This document shows positions 35,513-44,473 of a stretch of DNA of 64,000 nt, piece after piece. Origin of the DNA: Laspinema palackyanum D2c (lineage in GTDB: Bacteria > Cyanobacteriota > Cyanobacteriia > Cyanobacteriales > Laspinemataceae); the NCBI RefSeq assembly GCF_025370875.1, contig NZ_JAMXFD010000002.1, positions 194,218-258,217 on the forward strand, in the 5' to 3' direction. Position 1 is the first letter of the stretch; every line of letters starts with the position of its first letter. The notes under the pieces are model-generated. The model saw only the letters and a list, made by a program, of their open reading frames with translations, was not told the DNA's origin and searched no databases. The translations under genes were made by a program, and so were the position numbers.

Positions 35513-37549
35513 ATGAGTATTTCTCGCCCCTATAAAGATTTGCCTTGGAGTTGGGATACCAAATCCCCAGAAACCTTACAAAATGACTGCCAATGGCTTG
35601 AATCCCTAGTTAAAAATTCGGCTCCCTTTTCCGATGGATGGGTGAAAGCCCGAATCGTGCAGCTTGCCTATAAGTGCCCCAACTCTCCGGATTTTCCCCA
35701 ATCGAAAAACCGGGGAAAATCTGCCAACCGAAAGCCCATGAGCACAGCCCAGCTTTTGGCCTACGGCGGCAAGCTTTCGGAAAAAGAAATTGTTGAGGCG
35801 TTACAGTGGGAATGTGGGCAATACTGCCAAACTCACCCCGTCGCCGACTTTTCTTATTTTCACAAAATGGTGGATGAAAAGTATGTGATGGCGACGCTGA
35901 ATAGTTGGTGCGATCGCCATTTTTCGGAAAAGTCTGCGCGTAATTTTGAGATCTACCAAGACCTAGTTTATCCTAATGTATTTTTAGTCATTAGCACCGC
36001 CCCCATTTCCCTCTATGTAGACCGTCAATTGCCTCCCCAGGACCGATTCCGGGCTTTATTTAATGTGGATGAATTCGCCGAAATTGTCGGGGAGGGATTT
36101 TGCGATCGCATGACCCTCCGCACCCACGGCTATGCAACCTCTGCCGCCACGTTTTATGATTTATTCAGGAACGAGGCTAAAGCCTTAAATCGCCAAGAGT
36201 CTTCCCCGGATAGCGGGTTAAAAGACAATCATTTTTATATTGGATATCATTGGCCGAGTGAACAACCCTTTACCAGTCCGGGATTATGGAAGGATTTCTC
36301 CAATAATTGGGGCGTTATTTTCAAATTCTCCTTTGTGCTTTCCGGATTTGCGGGCATTATTGGCACCGGATTGTATGGGATGGTCAAATTGCTCGGACTT
36401 CCCCTGTTCAAAGGGTTAGAATTCCTGCCTCTCATCGGTCCCATTTGGAAGGGGATCCAGTTGAGTGCGGTGGGTCTGCAATGGTATTGGGTGGTCCCAC
36501 CCTTGTTTATCCTGTGGGTCCTGTTGATGCAGTGTTTGCGGGTGTTGGTTTATCAGCGCGATCGCTACCGGGCGATTCACTATGGTGCACCGGATTTAGC
36601 CGAATTCTTTTGGCGCTTAGACCGCGCTCTGAATCCCCAGGCAGTTAAAACAAACCAAGATAAAAAAACAGCACCTTTAACGCCGGTCTTAGGCTCGATT
36701 GAAGCGGAAAATCAGGGTTCTGTGTCCCTGGCAAATCATGCCGTTTCTGGGTCTAAGGCTGAGATTGGGGTGAACTTGGTCGGTCATAGTATGGGAGGAC
36801 TGCTGCTGGTCAATACTCTGCGAATTTTGTCCGATCGCTTTGGCAAGGATGAGGAGGACATTGAGGATCCAGATGGGGGAGAGTTCAGCAAGATTGGCGA
36901 TCGCCTGCGACTGGATAAATTAATTTTGGCCTCCCCGGATATCCCCCTGGAGTTCCTCCGGGAGGGTCGCAACAATTACGTTCGGTCCGCCATGCGTCGT
37001 TGCCGTCAAATTTACCTGATGTCAAGCGATCGCGATATTATCCTGCGCTATATGCCAACCCTCGGCAACTGGTTTAGTGAACCCAGCATCGAAATGTCCG
37101 CCTATCGTCTAGGAAATGTCTACCTCCAACCCTTAGACGATCGCTACCCCGATACCAATTACCGCCCTTACATTCGCAATGTCTTGGTCTCCCAAGCAGC
37201 GGCCAATCCCACGTCCGCTTATGACCTGTTTGAGCGCTTTAACTATATCGACTGTTCCGAGACGATTGGCGTGAATGGCATCTTTTGGCCCCTGAAGTCT
37301 CATCGAGGATTGGCGATCGACTTGATCAATACCCTGATGTTTCTCCTGAGTCTGACCTATAGTCGAGTCTTCGGCCAACTGGATTTACATGGGGGCTACT
37401 TTTTAACCCACACTGCCACCTTCAAGATTTTGAAACTGCTGATCAGTCTCAATCAGTCCGAATCTGAAATCAACGAAGGGATTCAAAAGTTGATTCCAGG
37501 CACAAAGATCCGGTTTTTACCCCGTCAACCCTTTTTGACGAAGGATTAA
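35513..37549 (+). CDS. Membrane-anchored alpha/beta-hydrolase-like protein
   Basis: 678 residues. The N-terminal 240 residues are soluble and unrecognised, apart from an RTHGYATSAATFYDLFRNEA stretch that looks like the first part of an alpha/beta-hydrolase (oxyanion HGY). Two hydrophobic segments (about 263-290 and 320-345) then interrupt the fold. The nucleophile elbow VNLVGHSMGGLLLVN comes after them (about residue 420), with ILASPDIP and YLMSSDRDIILRYMP (possible acid region) downstream. Thus the hydrolase core appears split by a membrane hairpin and a charged loop. A lipase/esterase-like activity at a membrane is inferred; the substrate is unknown. The leader contains two hairpins. The gene is convergent with ispD. 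Confidence 0.72.
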   Translation: MSISRPYKDLPWSWDTKSPETLQNDCQWLESLVKNSAPFSDGWVKARIVQLAYKCPNSPDFPQSKNRGKSANRKPMSTAQLLAYGGKLSEKEIVEALQWECGQYCQTHPVADFSYFHKMVDEKYVMATLNSWCDRHFSEKSARNFEIYQDLVYPNVFLVISTAPISLYVDRQLPPQDRFRALFNVDEFAEIVGEGFCDRMTLRTHGYATSAATFYDLFRNEAKALNRQESSPDSGLKDNHFYIGYHWPSEQPFTSPGLWKDFSNNWGVIFKFSFVLSGFAGIIGTGLYGMVKLLGLPLFKGLEFLPLIGPIWKGIQLSAVGLQWYWVVPPLFILWVLLMQCLRVLVYQRDRYRAIHYGAPDLAEFFWRLDRALNPQAVKTNQDKKTAPLTPVLGSIEAENQGSVSLANHAVSGSKAEIGVNLVGHSMGGLLLVNTLRILSDRFGKDEEDIEDPDGGEFSKIGDRLRLDKLILASPDIPLEFLREGRNNYVRSAMRRCRQIYLMSSDRDIILRYMPTLGNWFSEPSIEMSAYRLGNVYLQPLDDRYPDTNYRPYIRNVLVSQAAANPTSAYDLFERFNYIDCSETIGVNGIFWPLKSHRGLAIDLINTLMFLLSLTYSRVFGQLDLHGGYFLTHTATFKILKLLISLNQSESEINEGIQKLIPGTKIRFLPRQPFLTKD

Positions 37550-37550
37550 T

Positions 37551-37585
37551 ACGGAATCAATCCGGTTGTGATCGGTCTATAAAAA
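37551..37585. repeat. Dispersed repeat, partial copy C
   Basis: ACGGAAT, then CCGGTTGTGAT, then GGTCTATAAAAACC: the conserved end of copies A and B with small changes. Here it abuts a terminator hairpin in place of the GTGGGCA palindromes. Confidence 0.65.
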
Positions 37586-37610
37586 CCCGCACCCTTGAGG
37601 GTGCGGGTTT
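37583..37610. terminator. Bidirectional terminator between convergent genes
   Basis: AAACCCGCACCCT and AGGGTGCGGGTTT form a perfect 13-bp stem with a two-base centre (effectively a TTGA loop), A-rich before and T-rich after. It lies between the hydrolase and ispD stops. Confidence 0.85.
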
Positions 37611-37615
37611 CTGTG

Positions 37616-38311
37616 TTATTTGAGTTCAGGGCGTTGTTGACAGAGGATAAACTCAGCGATCGCCAAATCCATTGGGGTGGTCACTTTCAAATTAGTCTCT
37701 TCCCCGGGGACAATTTGCACCGGCAAGTCACATTTTTCAAATAATGCCGCATCATCAGTAACCTCCCATCCCTGGGATTTTCCGCGATCGTGGCACTGTT
37801 TCAATAAGGCAACTTCAAATCCCTGGGGGGTTTGGGCGGCCCAGAGTTGCTGGCGATCAGGGGTTTGTTCAATGGTTTGGGAGTCCCGGGCGACAATTTT
37901 AATGGTGTCTTTGACCGGAATCGCGGCAATTAATCCGGGACAATGGCGGAGGGCCTCGGCACAGCGATCGAACAGGTCCGGGGTTGCCAGACACCGGGCC
38001 CCATCATGAATGAGCACATGGGTCGCTTCTGGCGGAAGTCCCTGTAATCCGTTGTAAACCGATTCTTGGCGGGTGCTGCCGCCTTGGATGAATTGGACAG
38101 GTTTGTTGGGAGGATTGGCGGCTAAAATCGCTTCAAAGTCGGGCCAGTCTTCCGGTTGACCGATTAACCCAATCCAACGAATTTCGCGGGAGGCATCCGC
38201 CGCCTCTAGGGTCCAGGCAATCAAGGGGCGATCGAGCAATGACAGGAGGAGTTTATTGCGGTTGCTGCCCATTCGTCGCCCCATGCCAGCGGCGGGTATC
38301 AATAAATGCAC
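37616..38311 (-). CDS. ispD: 2-C-methyl-D-erythritol 4-phosphate cytidylyltransferase
   Basis: About 231 residues; joins MEP with CTP in the non-mevalonate isoprenoid pathway that supplies carotenoids, phytol and quinones. The GTG at 38311 is preferred as start: it gives [15 protein letters not shown] at the N-terminus and has GAGGA six bases upstream. A longer frame reaches ATG at 38392 but adds 27 residues absent from the family. The CTP-binding loop [28 protein letters not shown] and the C-terminal [12 protein letters not shown] are all present. Cytoplasmic, length typical. Confidence 0.95.
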   Translation of the reverse strand: MHLLIPAAGMGRRMGSNRNKLLLSLLDRPLIAWTLEAADASREIRWIGLIGQPEDWPDFEAILAANPPNKPVQFIQGGSTRQESVYNGLQGLPPEATHVLIHDGARCLATPDLFDRCAEALRHCPGLIAAIPVKDTIKIVARDSQTIEQTPDRQQLWAAQTPQGFEVALLKQCHDRGKSQGWEVTDDAALFEKCDLPVQIVPGEETNLKVTTPMDLAIAEFILCQQRPELK

Positions 38312-38503
38312 GGTAGTTCCTCTAAAGCGTTTGGTTACAACAATGACGAGTGAATAATAATAACTAGAGTAGAGGCCCAGGGGCGATCGCAACGGTTTTT
38401 AGCGAATTTCTGGCCGGTGGTGGGGTTGAGTCAGAAGATTGCGGATCCGATTAGGTCTCTCATCGCTTAGAATGAGTCTGTTTAGTAAGCTCCATCAATT
38501 GAG

Positions 38504-39475
38504 ATGCGAATACTGGCCCTTGTCCCAGGCGGAATCGGCGACCAAATTTTATTTTTCCCGACGTTGGATAGCCTAAAACGGTTATATCCCAACGCTTACA
38601 TAGATGTTGTTGTGGAGCCTCGGTCGAAAGGTGCTTACCGGGTATCCAAGTTTTTTCATGACAAGTCCCTCCAGGTGCTGCCGTTTGATTTTAAGGATCG
38701 CAACGGGTTGGCGGATTGGGGGAATTTGCTGGGGATCATGCGCGATCGCGAATATGATGCGGTGATTTCCCTTGGACAGCGTTGGGTGGTGGGATTATTG
38801 CTCTGGTTAACAGGCATCCCCATCCGAATTAGCTACTCGGATTTGGGCAACTCCTGGTTGCTCACCAACCCAGTCCCGCTGAAAACTGAGCAGTATGCCG
38901 CCGGTATGTACCACGACTTGTTGCAGGGTTTTGGGGTCTCCATGCCTTGTCCGGAGCTCTGTGTGACCCTGCTCAAGGAGGATTTACGCTGGTCCGATGA
39001 CGAACAGCAAAGATTGGGCGTCAAAGACAGCGGTTATATTCTGATTCATGGGGGGGCCAGCCAACTCTCCCAAATCAAAGGATTGGATAAAATTTATCCC
39101 GTTGAAAAATGGCAGCAGATTATCCAGGACCTGCAAACCCGTCAGCCCCTGCCGGTGGTCTTGATCCAAGGGCCAGAGGATAAACCCTTATGCGACAAGT
39201 TGGTTAGGTCCTGTCCCGGTATTAAGGTGACTTCACCCCCGGATGTGGGTAAGTTGGCGGCAACGATCGCCGCTGCGAATTTGATGCTCTGTACGGACAG
39301 TGCGCCGATGCATCTGGCGGTGGCGGTCCAAACCTATACCATTGCCTTGTTTGGCCCGACAGACCCCGCTAAATTGCTCCCTGCGGGCGATCGTTATATC
39401 GGCATTCAATCTTCTACGGGCAGAATTGCCGATATTTCACCAGAGAAGGTCCTAGAAAAAGTTTGGGGAGGCTAA
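38504..39475 (+). CDS. Glycosyltransferase family 9 (heptosyltransferase-like)
   Basis: 323 residues. N-terminal MRILALVPGGIGDQILFFPTL-type strand with the GIGD motif (residues 1-20) and C-terminal CTDSAPMHLAVAV, FGPTDPAK are hallmarks of GT9 (WaaF/WaaC-like). A nucleotide-binding stretch ILIHGGAS lies mid-protein. It most likely transfers a heptose-like or other sugar to an outer-membrane glycan. A gmhB-like gene follows 190 bp downstream, which supports a link to ADP-heptose metabolism, although cyanobacterial LPS often lacks heptose and the real substrate is uncertain. Confidence 0.88.
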   Translation: MRILALVPGGIGDQILFFPTLDSLKRLYPNAYIDVVVEPRSKGAYRVSKFFHDKSLQVLPFDFKDRNGLADWGNLLGIMRDREYDAVISLGQRWVVGLLLWLTGIPIRISYSDLGNSWLLTNPVPLKTEQYAAGMYHDLLQGFGVSMPCPELCVTLLKEDLRWSDDEQQRLGVKDSGYILIHGGASQLSQIKGLDKIYPVEKWQQIIQDLQTRQPLPVVLIQGPEDKPLCDKLVRSCPGIKVTSPPDVGKLAATIAAANLMLCTDSAPMHLAVAVQTYTIALFGPTDPAKLLPAGDRYIGIQSSTGRIADISPEKVLEKVWGG

Positions 39476-39530
39476 ACCGAAGATATTGGGAATTAAGAAT
39501 TAATCATCTTTCATAACCAGGTCTGACCCA

Positions 39531-39582
39531 TAACCGCAGAGGGTAGGGGCAGTTCATGTACTGCCTCTACCCTCTGCGGTTA
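39531..39582. repeat. 23-bp-stem inverted repeat between GT9 and gmhB
   Basis: TAACCGCAGAGGGTAGGGGC-AGT (39531-39553) pairs with its complement at 39560-39582 around a six-base loop; the only flaw is one G-T pair. There is no T-run. It may stabilise or separate the two transcripts, or be a repeat-element remnant. Confidence 0.8.
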
Positions 39583-39665
39583 CATCCTCCTGTTCAAGCC
39601 TCAGTCCTGATAAAATTCGGACTGATTAATTTTTAATGATTGTTGACTCTCCTTAAAAATCCCTG

Positions 39666-40262
39666 ATGAAACCCGCAGTATTCCTGGATCGAGATGGCGT
39701 TTTAAATCAAGAAGTTGGATATATTCACCGCCTTGAAGACCTGAATTTGATTCCCGGTGTGGCCGCAGCGGTCCGCCACTTAAATGACCGAAATCTCTTC
39801 TGTTGTCTGGTTTCCAACCAATCGGGTCCGGCGCGAGGATATTACCCCGCTTCTCATGTTGAAGCGCTGCACGATCGCCTGTGTTACTTATTGGACCAGG
39901 AAGCGGGGGCCCGCTTGGATGCGCTTTATTATTGTCCCTATCTAAGTCCTCCAGAAGGGGGGACGGAACCCGAGTTTACCCGGTGGACCACTTGGCGTAA
40001 ACCCAATACGGGAATGTTAGTCGCGGCAGCGTGGGAACATGATTTAGACCTGAGTCAGAGTTTTATGGTGGGAGATAAGGCAACCGACGTGGATATGGCC
40101 CATAATGCGGGTTGTACGGGGATTTTGGTGAAAACGGGCTATGGCGATCGCGTGTTGGGGGGTCAATACCAACACCACACCCATCCGGATTTCATCGCCT
40201 CAGATTTAGCAGAGGCGGTGCATTGGATTACTCAGCAGGGGTCCAAATCGGGGAGGATTTAG
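39666..40262 (+). CDS. gmhB: HAD-IIIA phosphatase, D-glycero-D-manno-heptose 1,7-bisphosphatase-like
   Basis: 198 residues. HAD motifs: I FLDRDGVLN, II VSNQSGPARG, III WRKPNTGM lysine region, and IV MVGDKATDVDMAHNAG. The RDGVLNxExGYI start is that of GmhB. The usual zinc-binding cysteine/histidine loop before motif III is reduced: only one cysteine is seen in YYCPYLSPPEGGTEPEF, with no CxC. It probably removes the C7 phosphate of a heptose bisphosphate or of a related sugar or histidinol phosphate. The GT9 neighbour supports an envelope-sugar role. Confidence 0.85.
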   Translation: MKPAVFLDRDGVLNQEVGYIHRLEDLNLIPGVAAAVRHLNDRNLFCCLVSNQSGPARGYYPASHVEALHDRLCYLLDQEAGARLDALYYCPYLSPPEGGTEPEFTRWTTWRKPNTGMLVAAAWEHDLDLSQSFMVGDKATDVDMAHNAGCTGILVKTGYGDRVLGGQYQHHTHPDFIASDLAEAVHWITQQGSKSGRI

Positions 40263-40290
40263 GGGCGATCGGCCCTGATTTATCCCGTTC

Positions 40291-41718
40291 CTAATAGGCC
40301 CCCTCTTTGGCAAACACCACCTTCACCGTCTGGAATAAAATCTGGAAATCCAGAGACACAGACCAATTTTGAATGTAGGTCATATCCAGGCGGAAGACTT
40401 CCTCAAAATCCACAATATCCGATCGCCCAGAAACCTGCCATAATCCCGTAATTCCTGGCAGGACTTCATGGCGCATAAAGTGATGTTCTGAAAAGCGTTC
40501 CACATCTCGCAAGGGGAACGGACGAGGACCAACTAAACTCATCTCCCCATTTAAAACATTGATAATTTGTGGCAGTTCGTCCAAACTATACCGTCGGATA
40601 AACTTGCCAACTCGTGTGATCCGGGGATCATCCTTCATTTTGAACATAATTCCCCCGGCCATTTCATTCTTCGCTTCCAAATCTTTTTGTAACTGTTCGG
40701 CATTCGTCACCATTGTCCGAAACTTCCAAACTTGGAAATGACGGCCTTTTAATCCCATTCGCACTTGTTTGTAAAAAATGGGACCGGGGGAATCCACCTT
40801 AATCAGTATTGCTAACAACAGCAACCCCGGACTAATTAAAAAGATAATGATGCCCGCAGCGACTAAATCAAATCCCCGTTTGATCCAGTAATCCCCCCCA
40901 ATAATCGGCGGCGATCTAAATCTCATACTCGGGATGCCATTGACCATCTTAATCTCTGACCACTGAATCGGCAGTTCCAGTCCCAAGGGGAGAATTCTCA
41001 GGTGAATCCCGGCGCGTTTCAACTCCCAATACAGGTAAATTTGGTCTCGGACTGAGAGTTCCGAACAGACAAACACTTCGCTGACGGCTTTTTCCCTCAG
41101 TCGTTGAATCATCTCCGACCAATCGTGGCTTTTTTCTCGGATCGAGAGGTCTTCTACATCACAAATTTTGTATTGTTTACTTTTAACAATAAATCGTTTA
41201 GCAGTTTCAATATCTTTGGGTTTACAAACTAAGCCAATGCGCTGACGGATTGCACCTCTGTGCCGCAAATAAACAATGGTTAAATGCAGGATTAACCGCT
41301 CACTCAGCACAAAAGCGATCGCAAAGATCCAAGATAGCAAGAAGGTTGAACGAGAAATGACCGCTTCGGGTTCGTAGAGGTAGCCAATAAATAATAAAAC
41401 ACACTGGGCAAAGCTCAAGGATTTGATGAGATTAAAAAAATCTCGTCGCCGATCATCGGTGCCATAAAGTCCCGCTGACGCGACAATCCCCAAGGTAATC
41501 ACCAGAATCGGAATTAAAAATCCGGGATTGTCATTCTGAGTGGCTATCAAGCTAAAGGCTCCAACGGGAGTGCCGAACTTGTCCGCGAGTAGCCACGCAT
41601 AGCTCAACATCACACTATCGAGGACAATTAACAGGATAATCCGGAGTGAGCCAATGCCCGTCCCGCGACTGAGCTTGGCAATGAGTGGAGCGCGTATATC
41701 AAGTTTTCTTTTATCCAT
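40291..41718 (-). CDS. Exopolysaccharide polyprenyl glycosylphosphotransferase (initiating sugar transferase)
   Basis: 475 residues. The N-terminal third has about four membrane helices (about 25-150; IILLIVLDSVMLSYAWLLAD, FLIPILVITLGIVASAGLYG). A CoA-binding-like cytoplasmic part follows (about 150-255), then a further membrane segment (LVAAGIIIFLISPGLLLLAI). The C-terminal catalytic sugar-transferase domain (about 270-475) has KVDSPGPIFYKQVRMG, WKFRTM, DELPQIINVLNGEMSLVGPR and PGITGLWQVSGR. It transfers a sugar-1-phosphate to undecaprenyl phosphate, the first step of polymer or sheath synthesis. No other polymer-export genes are in the window. Confidence 0.93.
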   Translation of the reverse strand: MDKRKLDIRAPLIAKLSRGTGIGSLRIILLIVLDSVMLSYAWLLADKFGTPVGAFSLIATQNDNPGFLIPILVITLGIVASAGLYGTDDRRRDFFNLIKSLSFAQCVLLFIGYLYEPEAVISRSTFLLSWIFAIAFVLSERLILHLTIVYLRHRGAIRQRIGLVCKPKDIETAKRFIVKSKQYKICDVEDLSIREKSHDWSEMIQRLREKAVSEVFVCSELSVRDQIYLYWELKRAGIHLRILPLGLELPIQWSEIKMVNGIPSMRFRSPPIIGGDYWIKRGFDLVAAGIIIFLISPGLLLLAILIKVDSPGPIFYKQVRMGLKGRHFQVWKFRTMVTNAEQLQKDLEAKNEMAGGIMFKMKDDPRITRVGKFIRRYSLDELPQIINVLNGEMSLVGPRPFPLRDVERFSEHHFMRHEVLPGITGLWQVSGRSDIVDFEEVFRLDMTYIQNWSVSLDFQILFQTVKVVFAKEGAY

Positions 41719-42550
41719 TGTCTTGTCGGATGCACCGAACCGAGGTTAATACTCTTGGTTGTAGGATGTCTATTCTTGACCCGATGTTCTTTAGAGTAGA
41801 TGCCCCCCTCGACGACGCAAGTTTTGGATTTGCCATCGCTAAGACTAAAATAAATAGAGCGGTTAGTCTGTAGTATGCACCGACTTCATTCCTGGCTTAA
41901 TTAACATAAATTGACACCCTTTATTTTTGAACGCGATGAGCAAAAGCCGGGGGAATATTCCAGGGAATTCATGGACTCTATTATAATGATCTCGGGAGTG
42001 GTCCATACTAAACTTGACAAAAGAGTTCAGATTGTCATTCTGTTGCTGGTTTGAACGATACCCTAAGTGGCAATTTAGGGAGAGGTTGAGAACTGAACCT
42101 TGGAGGGTGGAAGAGGGGGTTAGATGCTCCCATCCTTGTCTGATGAACGGTGTCCGGTGATTGGGGTATTGTTTGCTATTGAAACGTGATTTAGGCCGAT
42201 CGCCACAGCGGCCTGCCGATGACTTGAGTGAAATATGAACCTATCCCCTTGATTATCTCAGAGGTTATTCACGCCGAACATGGGCAACTAGACTCAATTT
42301 ATAAAAAGTATTTATAGTTCAGCTCGTCAATGTTAAAAAAAAGGTGCAAAAGCAGAGCCTACATATCCTAACTCGCTCCTGTTGTCAACCCTCAAATGGC
42401 AGAGGTGAATGATCCCTGGATTCCGGTCTGGGCGGTTTTGCGCCGGTTCAAACCTGGAGGGGCCAACCTAGGTGGCCCCAGGGTTACGGGGAGCAAAACC
42501 AGCAGATGGGGTGGTCACTCCCCGGGTCCCTATTGTTCACGGTTGCGGGA
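41719..42550. other. 830-bp gap with no supported gene
   Basis: It lies between a minus-strand gene start at 41718 and a minus-strand gene end at 42551. A hairpin at 42453-42482 is described separately. GTTAGATGCTCCCAT at about 42119 matches the AGATGCTCCCAC motif at about 56508. Frames such as 42396-42638 show no domain and unusual composition. It should hold the promoter of the sugar-transferase gene. Confidence 0.5.
42453..42482 (-). terminator. Candidate terminator hairpin downstream of the lumenal protein gene
   Basis: CCTGGAGGGGCCA pairs with TGGCCCCAGG (one bulged base pair region) around ACCTAGG. Only a short T-run follows on the minus strand, so this is tentative. Confidence 0.4.
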
Positions 42551-43096
42551 TTACCGAGAGAGTTCGACACTCACCTCATTGGGAGCACGCCGTTTAAGAT
42601 CAATCGATTCCGATCGCGGCAGCAAGTCATACACTTGACGCAACACATCATCAATGGACTCGTAAGAAACTTGTCCCTTGCCGTCATAAACGACTTTACC
42701 CTCTAAATCCAGGACAACGGTTTGAGGAACAACCCCAGAATAATAGTACCCAGGTTCCGTGGGTGCATATTCATCCTTGACGGGAATGGCATCCACATTC
42801 AGGGGTAAAATATCAGCGGCCCTTCCGTAGAATGCCTGAATCTGCGAAACAACGGCGGTGTATTCCTTGCAATCACTGCTGTCATCGAGGAAAAACACTA
42901 ACACCGTGGCGCGATCGTCCCGGGAGAGAGACTGTTCTAGGGAGACTCTCGGTGGGACTAAGGAACCATTGCCACCATAGAGGGCGTAAATATTGCCATC
43001 AAAGTTATCATCGTTGAGACCGGCGATCGCCCCTGGGGTGAGCATCAACCACAGACAACTCACCATTGCGATCGCCACCACCAGTCGTTTCGCCAT
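42551..43096 (-). CDS. Exported thioredoxin-fold protein, possible photosystem I accumulation factor
   Basis: About 181 residues from ATG 43096 (MAKRLVVAIAMVSCLWLML), which starts directly at a signal peptide ending in GAIAG. A longer frame starts at 43210 but would put 38 residues ahead of the leader. The mature part begins LNDDNFDGNIYALYGGNGSL and has a thioredoxin-like order of strands: TVLVFFLDDSSDCKEYTAVV, ILPLNVDAIPV, then VVPQTVVLDLEGKVVYDGKG with the cis-proline position. The CxxC redox motif is absent (DSSDCK, one Cys). I associate this protein with the cyanobacterial thylakoid thioredoxin-like factor linked to photosystem I accumulation; that naming is from memory and moderate in certainty. 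Probably lumenal. Confidence 0.72.
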   Translation of the reverse strand: MAKRLVVAIAMVSCLWLMLTPGAIAGLNDDNFDGNIYALYGGNGSLVPPRVSLEQSLSRDDRATVLVFFLDDSSDCKEYTAVVSQIQAFYGRAADILPLNVDAIPVKDEYAPTEPGYYYSGVVPQTVVLDLEGKVVYDGKGQVSYESIDDVLRQVYDLLPRSESIDLKRRAPNEVSVELSR

Positions 43097-43338
43097 CACT
43101 CGACATAAGTCAACGGCTAAATTTAGAGATTTCTTGCCACGGATGCTACCAGTACGCAACCCAGAATAAAACATAGAATACAACATCAACTCTCGGGGAG
43201 ACTCCTGCAATTGACTCTATCAAGTTTTGCCAGTTCTTGACGCACTTGCTTCAATCTCATCTTAGCCATTGGCAATACTCAACTCGGCAATCCTCTGGCG
43301 ACTCATCCGGCGACAACGGGATGGGGGATGAAACAAAA

Positions 43339-44418
43339 TCAAGGCATTCCTGAGTTTCCCCCAATCTGCCGGGGACTGTAAACCTTGATAATCCGGCGAT
43401 CGCTTCCCATCTCGATCGCCAAGTCCACCTCGGAACCCGGACTCAATAGGGGCCTGACAAACAACTCCGGATGCAACGCCTTCCAAAAATATTCTACAAA
43501 TTCCCCGATTTCCCCATCACTCATTCCCCCCTTACCCTGGGCCTTCATTTCCCATTCCGCCTGCATCCGCCATTGCAAACTGAGGCGATAATCCTGGGGA
43601 TACAACACCATCAACCCATCTAATCGGTCCCACAACGGCAAATAATCCCGCAATCGCTGATTCATATCTCGGGCAAAACTGCGGTCTGCTTGCGTCATAA
43701 TCGGCCAAGGGGGATTGTCAAACACTGCCGGATCCACGGGACGCACTCCCACAAACCACCCTTCCAATAACAGGATATCTACACCCTCAACCAGGGAGGG
43801 TTCTGTGCTGCGATCGCCTTGTCCCTCCCACAATGATTTATCAAATCGGGGAACGGCAATGGTTTGTCTATCGGGATTCCGCAAGCGATCCAAGAGGTTA
43901 ATTCCTAATTCCACATCGTGAGTCCCCGGAGGTCCTCGCCAAATCAGACGCGGGTCCTCCTGCCGCAACTGCTGCCGTTCTGAATAGGTTTTATAAAGGT
44001 CATCGATAGAAAGGGCCAAGGTAGAATAGCCCAGATGACTCAAAATCCAGGTTAAAATTTTCCCCAGGGTGGTTTTCCCCGTTCCCTGTCCTCCTAAAAT
44101 CCCTTGCATCCAGGGTCGTCCTAATTTCTGGTGAGAGGCGATCAGTTTCATCGCCAAGGGTAACCACAATTGCCATAAGGGTTCGAGTATTTTGTCTCCC
44201 GGGAAGGGAAATTGCTCCAGGTGGGGTAGAATCACCGCTAATGCCTGCGATCGGGCCTTGAGTTGGGACTCCACCGTTTCCGGGGAAATCCCATACCCCT
44301 GAGCAAGAAGGGGGTCGGCGAGTTCTTGTTGGATTAATGCTTCCCAAGTGGATCCGGTGGGTCGAACTCCCTGCTGCCACTCCTCCAGAATCGAGGCGAT
44401 CGCCCACTTTTTTTCCAT
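43339..44418 (-). CDS. glyK: D-glycerate 3-kinase
   Basis: 359 residues. The P-loop GILGGQGTGKTT (about 107-118) and LALSIDDLYKTYSERQQL are typical of the plant/cyanobacterial GLYK (PRK/uridine-kinase-like fold). GPPGTHDVELG, VPRFDKSLWEGQGDR and LLEGWFVGVRP complete the family pattern. The enzyme phosphorylates glycerate to 3-phosphoglycerate, the last step of photorespiration, returning carbon to the Calvin cycle. AAGGGAGA precedes the ATG. The ycf20 gene lies 55 bp upstream on the same strand, so co-transcription is possible. About 20 residues trail the core. Confidence 0.93.
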   Translation of the reverse strand: MEKKWAIASILEEWQQGVRPTGSTWEALIQQELADPLLAQGYGISPETVESQLKARSQALAVILPHLEQFPFPGDKILEPLWQLWLPLAMKLIASHQKLGRPWMQGILGGQGTGKTTLGKILTWILSHLGYSTLALSIDDLYKTYSERQQLRQEDPRLIWRGPPGTHDVELGINLLDRLRNPDRQTIAVPRFDKSLWEGQGDRSTEPSLVEGVDILLLEGWFVGVRPVDPAVFDNPPWPIMTQADRSFARDMNQRLRDYLPLWDRLDGLMVLYPQDYRLSLQWRMQAEWEMKAQGKGGMSDGEIGEFVEYFWKALHPELFVRPLLSPGSEVDLAIEMGSDRRIIKVYSPRQIGGNSGMP

Positions 44419-44473
44419 GAATCAATCTCCCTTGAATTCGGTGAAAATGGCGTTTAATCCGATTAACCATCCA

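Noticed and set aside
42396-42638. 80-codon frame before the lumenal protein gene
   Set aside because: It overlaps the minus-strand gene 3' end and a hairpin, and has unusual composition with no domain.
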